Origin: Eubacterium sp.
GTDB taxonomy: Bacteria > Bacillota > Clostridia > Lachnospirales > Lachnospiraceae
DNA length: 37,616 bases
Assembly: GCA_017433295.1 (NCBI GenBank)
Contig: JAFRHL010000018.1
Span: 1-37,616, forward strand
Direction: 5' to 3'
This document shows positions 32,809 through 37,616 of this stretch, in pieces. Position numbers and translations under genes: made by a program. How positions within the stretch are numbered: position 1 is the first letter of the stretch; each line of letters starts with the position of its first letter. The notes under the pieces were generated by a model. That model saw nothing but the letters and a program-made list of their open reading frames with translations, did no database searches and was not told the origin of the DNA.

Positions 32809-34506
32809 GTGTCCTCCGGAAACAATTTTTATTACGGCAGGTACTGGATTCCTCACCGGTTCTATGGTAAACTCTGCAGTTTTGAAGCACTGGCCCGGTG
32901 GGAGGATCCGGTTTACGGTCTCATCACACCGGATAAGTTCATTCCCGTCCTGGAACGAAGTCACAAGATCCATCTTCTGGATATCTGTATAATCCGCCAG
33001 GTATGTGCCCGTATGCGAAAAACCTCCGATGCCGGCCTGACTCCCGTTCCCGTATCTGTCAACCTGTCCAAGCTTGATTTTACAATGTGTGACATTTTCT
33101 CTATTGTGGACGACATTGTGACAGAGTATCAGATCCCTCATGATTTCATATATATTGAGATCACAGAGAGCATGACGGCCGAGCACGAGGATCTGATGAA
33201 GACCATCATGAATAAATTTCAGCAGAGAGGTTATCAGGTATGGATGGATGATTTCGGCAGTGCTTACTCTTCTCTGAATGTCCTCAAGGATTTTTTCTTC
33301 CAGGAGCTGAAGCTTGATATGCGTTTCCTCAGCGCCTTCCACCAGAGGTCCCGAAGAATCCTCACGGCAGTCATCCAGATGGCCAAGGAGATTGAGATCC
33401 ATACGCTGGCCGAAGGGGTTGAAACAGAGGAACAGTTCCGCTACCTGCGTAATATAGGCTGCGAAAAAGTGCAGGGCTTTTATTTCGGAAAACCTCTTCC
33501 CTATGAGAAAGCCATGACCCACCTTCAGGATATCGGTATTTCCCTGGAAATGCCCCAGGACCGTAAATACTATGACGATATTGGAAATGTGAACCTGCTG
33601 AGCGCGGTACCCTTCATGACCCGGGAAGAACGTAACGCTCTCACAACTGCCCGGAAGCTTTATACCTTATTCGAAAGAATCACACTGATTGATACAGAAA
33701 AGGATACCATTTCATCCCTGTACGTATCAACCAGGGAGGACCCTGTATCGGGACGGAGAAATGTACACCTTCCTTCGTCTGCGCCAGGGAAATTATGTTG
33801 AGCTGATCCGAAATGTTCACTCGGAAATTCTCACCTTCGGCGAAGATGTGATTGCCGATCTCCCGAACAAGGCATCCGATACCCTTTTCCCGGAAAAGCT
33901 GGTCTGGAAAAACCTGCTGGGCTCCAGTATCATACGCTTTTTCTGGAAAGACAGGGACAGGCGTTTTATAGGCGCCAGCGAAGGCTTCCGGATATCCTGA
34001 CAGGCCTCCTGAACTCCAGGGGAATCACAGAAGAAATCTATGCCTTCCGTGATGAGTATTATCTCCGTAATATAGATTTTGCCCGTTTTCATGTGAGCAT
34101 TGAAGACTTTAGCTCCATCACCCTCTATCTTTCTGTAGGCTACTGCCTTTATTCCGAAACAGAGGACCTGCCCATATCCTACTCTGTATATAAGGTCATA
34201 CCCGGTGATGAGGGAATATGCAATGCCATCATATTCTATGTCAATCATGTCTTCGAAGAAAGAGGCGGCAAAAAGGCCGAAGAATTTGTGGGCCGGACCA
34301 CCAGAGAGTTATTTGATTCACTGGACGAAGGCTGGTATCAAAAGGCCATGCGGGCGGCATTTCACGGGGAGACCATCATTGACAGGCTCTACTATAAGCC
34401 GACGGGAAAACACTACTACATGACAGTCAGCCCTATCATCCAGGAGGGTTTTTGCTGCTTAACCTACCAGGAAATGGATCTGCTTAATAATCTGTCCGAG
34501 AATTGA
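32809..34506 (+). pseudogene. Degraded EAL phosphodiesterase/GGDEF-like/PAS protein
   Basis: Residual frames line up in order. The first (32809-33760) is an EAL domain with all main motifs: FEALARW, VSVNLSKLDF, IEITES, MDDFGSAYSSL, LKLD and AEGVETEEQF. Its N-terminus begins inside the domain with a GTG lacking a ribosome site, so the 5' part is gone. Near 33755 the protein shifts frame (EMYTFLRLRQGNYVELIRNV... to FFWKDRDRRFIGASEGF, a PAS-like segment). Near 33992 it shifts again to DILTGLLNSRGITEEIYAFR, which resembles the start of a GGDEF domain but has no GGDEF motif, then a final PAS-like segment ending LLNNLSEN at 34506. A c-di-GMP turnover protein was probably the ancestor; it is no longer intact. 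Confidence 0.8.
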
Positions 34507-34521
34507 GAGGAAGCACTATTG

Positions 34522-34548
34522 TTAGCACTCTTTCTAAATGAGTGCTAG
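34522..34548. promoter_or_regulatory. CIRCE operator (HrcA binding site)
   Basis: TTAGCACTC-N9-GAGTGCTAG matches the CIRCE consensus (TTAGCACTC-N9-GAGTGCTAA) at 17 of 18 arm positions. It ends seven bases before the -35 of htpG, implying repression by HrcA and heat-shock induction. Confidence 0.92.
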
Positions 34549-34555
34549 TTTTTTC

Positions 34556-34587
34556 TTGACATTCTCCTTCCAAGGTATTAGTATAAT
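34556..34587 (+). promoter_or_regulatory. Sigma-A promoter of htpG
   Basis: Perfect -35 TTGACA (34556-34561) and perfect -10 TATAAT (34582-34587), but with a 20 bp spacer, longer than the usual 17. The start would be near 34594, giving a short leader. Confidence 0.6.
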
Positions 34588-34619
34588 TACAAAACATAAA
34601 TATAAGGAGATGTTATAAT

Positions 34620-36626
34620 ATGGCTAAACAGGGAAGTTTATCAATCAACAGTGAGAATATTTTTCCTATTATAAAGAAATGGCTCTATTCCGATCATGAT
34701 ATTTTTGTCCGTGAGATGGTCAGCAATGGCTGCGACGCCATCACCAAGCTTAGAAAGCTTGCCGTCATGGGCGAGTTTGACGAACCCGAGGGCACTAAGT
34801 ACAAAGTGGATGTGATCATCAGTCCTGAAGAAAAGACCATCCGTTTTATCGATAATGGTATTGGTATGACTGAGGAAGAAGTAGATGAGTACATTAACCA
34901 GATCGCCTTTTCCGGCGCGGAGGCCTTCCTGGCCCAGTACAAGGACAAGGCCAATGAAGACCAGATCATCGGCCACTTTGGTCTTGGCTTCTATTCCGCA
35001 TTTATGGTTGCCGACAAGGTCACCATTGATACCCTTTCCTTTAAAGAGGGGGCTGCTCCTGTACACTGGGAGTGCGGCGGCGGCACCGAATTCTCCATGG
35101 ATGAAGGTGACCGGACCGAGCGTGGTACGGAGATCACCCTCTACCTCAATGAAGACAGCTATGAGTTCTCCAATGAATATCGCTGCCGCGAGGTTCTGGA
35201 GAAATACTGCTCTTTCATGCCTGTTGAGATCTACCTGATCAATGGGGATGCCGAGGAAGAGGAACTCCATGAGGATATCCCGGATGTTGTGGATGTAGAC
35301 CCAGACGAGACAGAACCGGCCGCTGAGAAAGCTGCTCAGGACTCCGCTGAAGAAGATCAGGACCACGAGCTGGATGATGAGATTGATGAGGACGATAATG
35401 AGCTCGAAGATGAGGACGAGGATGAGGACAAAGGCCTCAAACCCATCAACGAGATCCATCCTCTCTGGACCAAACATCCCAATGACTGTACGGAAGAAGA
35501 ATACAAGGATTTCTACCGGAATGTATTCCATGATTACAAGGAGCCCCTCTTCTGGATCCACCTGAATATGGACTATCCTTTCAATTTAAAAGGAATCCTG
35601 TATTTCCCCAAGATCAATACCCAGTATGATACGATCGAGGGCACCATCAAACTCTACAATAACCAGGTATTTATCGCAGATAACATCAAGGAGGTCATTC
35701 CGGAATACCTGCTGCTCTTAAAGGGCTGCATCGACTGTCCGGACCTGCCCCTTAACGTATCCAGAAGCGCCCTCCAGAATGACGGCTTCGTAAAGAAGAT
35801 CTCCAATTATATCACAAAGAAGGTTGGAGAAAAGCTTTCCGGCATGTGCAAGACTGACCGGGAAAACTACGAAAAATACTGGGATGACATTAACCCCTTT
35901 ATCAAGTACGGCTGCATCCGTGATGATAAGTTCAACAAGAAGATGACCGATTATATCATCTTCAAGAACATGGAAGGCAAATATATCACCCTTCCCGAAT
36001 ACCTGGAAGCCGGGAAAGAATCCTATGAGAACAAGGTATTCTATATTACAGACGAGATCGCCCAGTCCCAGTATATCAATATGTTCAAAGAACAGAACAT
36101 GGACGCGGTTTATCTGACCCACCCCATTGACGCCACCTTCATCACCCATTTGGAGCAGAAGAACCAGGATGTGCATTTCATGCGGATCGACTCTGATCTG
36201 ACTGACAACTTCAAGGAAGAACTGGCTGAGGATGAAGTGAAGGAAAAGACCGAAAAGCTGGCTGAGATCTTCAAGAAGGCCACCGGCAAAGAGCACCTGA
36301 TCCTTAAGGTGGAAAAGCTTAAAAATGCGGAGGTATCTTCCATGATCACCGTATCTGAGCAGTCCAGACGTATGGCCGAGATGATGAAAATGTACGGTAT
36401 GGAAGAAAGCATGACCGGCATGGGCGAGCAGGGCGAGACCCTGGTCCTTAATCTGGGAAATGACCTTGTCCAGTTTGTCTTAAACAACGAGGACAACGAA
36501 AACACCGAAACCATCTGCCAGCAGATCTACGATCTGGCCCGGCTGGCCAACCATCCCTTAAAGCCGGAGGAAATGACAGCCTTCGTGGCAAGGTCCAATA
36601 AGATCCTTGGGATACTGGCTAAATAG
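34620..36626 (+). CDS. htpG: Chaperone HtpG (Hsp90)
   Basis: 668 aa, longer than the typical 620-630. The N-terminal GHKL ATPase has VREMVSNGCDAI, DNGIGM, and GHFGLGFYSAFMV; the middle domain has PLFWIHLNMDYPFNLKGILY and the DLPLNVSRSALQ motif with the catalytic Arg; the C-terminal dimerisation domain is intact. Between N and middle domains (about 207-272) is a very acidic linker of some 65 residues, like the charged linker of eukaryotic Hsp90 and unusual in bacteria. In bacteria HtpG folds and stabilises client proteins under stress. AAGGAG lies upstream of the ATG; a CIRCE operator and promoter precede it and a strong terminator follows. Confidence 0.98.
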   Translation: MAKQGSLSINSENIFPIIKKWLYSDHDIFVREMVSNGCDAITKLRKLAVMGEFDEPEGTKYKVDVIISPEEKTIRFIDNGIGMTEEEVDEYINQIAFSGAEAFLAQYKDKANEDQIIGHFGLGFYSAFMVADKVTIDTLSFKEGAAPVHWECGGGTEFSMDEGDRTERGTEITLYLNEDSYEFSNEYRCREVLEKYCSFMPVEIYLINGDAEEEELHEDIPDVVDVDPDETEPAAEKAAQDSAEEDQDHELDDEIDEDDNELEDEDEDEDKGLKPINEIHPLWTKHPNDCTEEEYKDFYRNVFHDYKEPLFWIHLNMDYPFNLKGILYFPKINTQYDTIEGTIKLYNNQVFIADNIKEVIPEYLLLLKGCIDCPDLPLNVSRSALQNDGFVKKISNYITKKVGEKLSGMCKTDRENYEKYWDDINPFIKYGCIRDDKFNKKMTDYIIFKNMEGKYITLPEYLEAGKESYENKVFYITDEIAQSQYINMFKEQNMDAVYLTHPIDATFITHLEQKNQDVHFMRIDSDLTDNFKEELAEDEVKEKTEKLAEIFKKATGKEHLILKVEKLKNAEVSSMITVSEQSRRMAEMMKMYGMEESMTGMGEQGETLVLNLGNDLVQFVLNNEDNENTETICQQIYDLARLANHPLKPEEMTAFVARSNKILGILAK

Positions 36627-36670
36627 AATAAAATAGATCCTTAGTGGCTGTCGCACTAAACAGCCCCCAT

Positions 36671-36716
36671 CCGTCAGGTTTCATGTAATACTACATGGAA
36701 TCCTGGCGGTTTTTTT
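36671..36716 (+). terminator. Rho-independent terminator of htpG
   Basis: CCGTCAGG-TTTCATGTA pairs with TACATGGAA-TCCTGGCGG, followed by TTTTTTTG. Just upstream, two small stems overlap and exclude each other: TTAGTG/CACTAA (36641-36659) and GGCTGT/ACAGCC (36646-36665). The rest of the gap to asnS up to 36797 shows no other feature. Confidence 0.85.
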
Positions 36717-36797
36717 GTTAGAGGGAAACTGCAGGCATAGGGCCCACTTCCCGCGTCCTCCACGGCATAAAACCAACCCTGTAAATCATATTTCATC

Positions 36798-36826
36798 TTG
36801 CACAATCAAAGACTTTATAGTAAACT
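36798..36826 (+). promoter_or_regulatory. Probable sigma-A promoter of asnS
   Basis: -35 TTGCAC (36798-36803), 17 bp spacer, -10 TAAACT (36821-36826), the same -10 as the promoter at 345-350. No T-box leader is possible in the 40 bases between start and gene. Confidence 0.55.
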
Positions 36827-36870
36827 AATGGGTATGTTTATGAGAAAAAGAATAAAAAGGAGCATTTTGT

Positions 36871-37616
36871 ATGGAATTGACATCAATTAAAGATCTTTTC
36901 AGGAACCGTGAGCAATTTCTGGACAAGGAAATCACCATCGGCGGTTGGCTTCGCAGTAAGCGTTCTTCTAAGGCCTTCGGATTCCTGGTGATCAATGACG
37001 GAACATTTTTTGAGCCGCTGCAGGTAGTGTATCATGATAAACTGGATAACTTTTCTGAGATAAACAAGCTGAATGTGGGTGCTGCTCTGATCGTAAGAGG
37101 TACACTGGTTCCCACACCTGAGGCAAAACAGCCCTTTGAGATCCAGGCGGCAGAGGTTTGCATAGAAGGGGCTTCTGCTCCGGACTATCCTCTCCAGAAG
37201 AAACGTCATACCTTTGAATACCTGAGGACCATCTCCCATCTCCGCCCCAGGACCAACACCTTCCAGGCGGTATTCCGGGTTCGGTCTCTCATTGCTTATG
37301 CTATTCATAAGTTTTTCCAGGAGAGAGATTTTGTATATGTTCATACACCCCTGATCACCGGCAGTGATGCGGAAGGTGCCGGCGAGATGTTCCAGGTGAC
37401 TACACTGGATCTTAAGGATGTTCCGAAGGATGCGGATGGCAATGTGGACTTTACAAAAGATTTCTTTAACAAACCGACCAACCTGACGGTAAGCGGCCAG
37501 TTAAACGGTGAGACCTATGCCATGGCTTTCAAGAATATTTACACCTTTGGGCCCACCTTCCGGGCGGAGAATTCCAATACCACCAGGCATGCCGCCGAGT
37601 TCTGGATGATCGAGCC
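36871..37616 (+). CDS. asnS: Asparaginyl-tRNA synthetase, N-terminal part (runs off the window)
   Basis: 248 codons are visible from ATG 36871, nine bases from AAGGAG. The N-terminal OB-fold anticodon-binding domain reads [20 protein letters not shown] and [20 protein letters not shown]. The class II catalytic core begins with [20 protein letters not shown] (motif 1 region), then [20 protein letters not shown] and, near the edge, the motif 2 start [31 protein letters not shown] is the AsnRS-type form. It charges tRNA-Asn with asparagine in the cytosol. The 3' end lies beyond the window. Confidence 0.96.
   Translation, partial: MELTSIKDLFRNREQFLDKEITIGGWLRSKRSSKAFGFLVINDGTFFEPLQVVYHDKLDNFSEINKLNVGAALIVRGTLVPTPEAKQPFEIQAAEVCIEGASAPDYPLQKKRHTFEYLRTISHLRPRTNTFQAVFRVRSLIAYAIHKFFQERDFVYVHTPLITGSDAEGAGEMFQVTTLDLKDVPKDADGNVDFTKDFFNKPTNLTVSGQLNGETYAMAFKNIYTFGPTFRAENSNTTRHAAEFWMIE

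Noticed and set aside
32752-33522. 256-codon minus-strand frame opposite the EAL pseudogene
   Set aside because: The plus strand carries unmistakable EAL motifs; the minus frame has none.
34641-35561. 306-codon antisense frame within htpG
   Set aside because: Its hydrophobic, Val/Leu/Ile-rich content comes from reading the acidic linker and coding bias in reverse.

Overview
The window looks like a chromosomal segment of an anaerobic Firmicute, most probably a Lachnospiraceae-type Clostridia. Supporting signs are strong AGGAGG-type ribosome binding sites, Gram-positive LexA and CIRCE operators, an EFR1-type flavodoxin/ferredoxin protein, an ANTAR regulator next to a glutamine synthetase homologue, FN3-type surface repeats and a GG-leader small peptide. 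Genus cannot be assigned from sequence alone. No rRNA, tRNA, CRISPR array or phage module was seen.

Layout. (a) 1-5250 is a decaying accessory stretch: the end of an IS200/IS605 tnpB with its structured right end, a small GG-motif peptide with its own promoter, an acetyltransferase fragment fused to the tail of a lost gene, a STAS-kinase fusion, a DUF218 lipoprotein, a frameshifted small gene, a lipoprotein with an in-frame TAG, and a truncated FN3 protein. (b) 5320-16980 is mostly housekeeping: guaA, an EFR1 protein, and a long minus-strand run uvrB-uvrA-aldo/keto reductase (frameshifted)-hflX-thioesterase-metallophosphoesterase, led by a sigma-A promoter with a LexA box. (c) 17083-18876 is a Na/Pi cotransporter with a PhoU-like tail. 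(d) 18948-29700 is a nitrogen/carbamoyl-phosphate block on the minus strand: an Amt-PII fusion, a PEP/pyruvate-binding protein with a degenerate KaiC-like N-terminus, carA, carB, a divergent glutamine synthetase homologue and an ANTAR protein with a non-phosphorylatable receiver. (e) 29758-32708 holds a small membrane protein and a small alarmone synthetase-response regulator-histidine kinase operon. (f) 32809-34506 is a broken EAL/GGDEF-like/PAS gene. (g) 34522-37616 is htpG behind a CIRCE operator, then the start of asnS.

How it fits together. The most interesting unit is block (d). The Amt-PII gene and the PEP-binding gene each have a near-consensus promoter with a 17 bp spacer, then a very short leader with a small hairpin that competes with an intrinsic terminator. 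The small loops share an AANGGC core, the A1/G4 pattern of ANTAR-protein RNA targets, and the last gene of the cluster encodes an ANTAR protein. This suggests a self-contained antitermination circuit in which nitrogen status, possibly read through the PII domain or the glutamine synthetase homologue, controls ammonium uptake and carbamoyl-phosphate/glutamine metabolism. The leaders and motifs are visible in the sequence; the circuit is inference.
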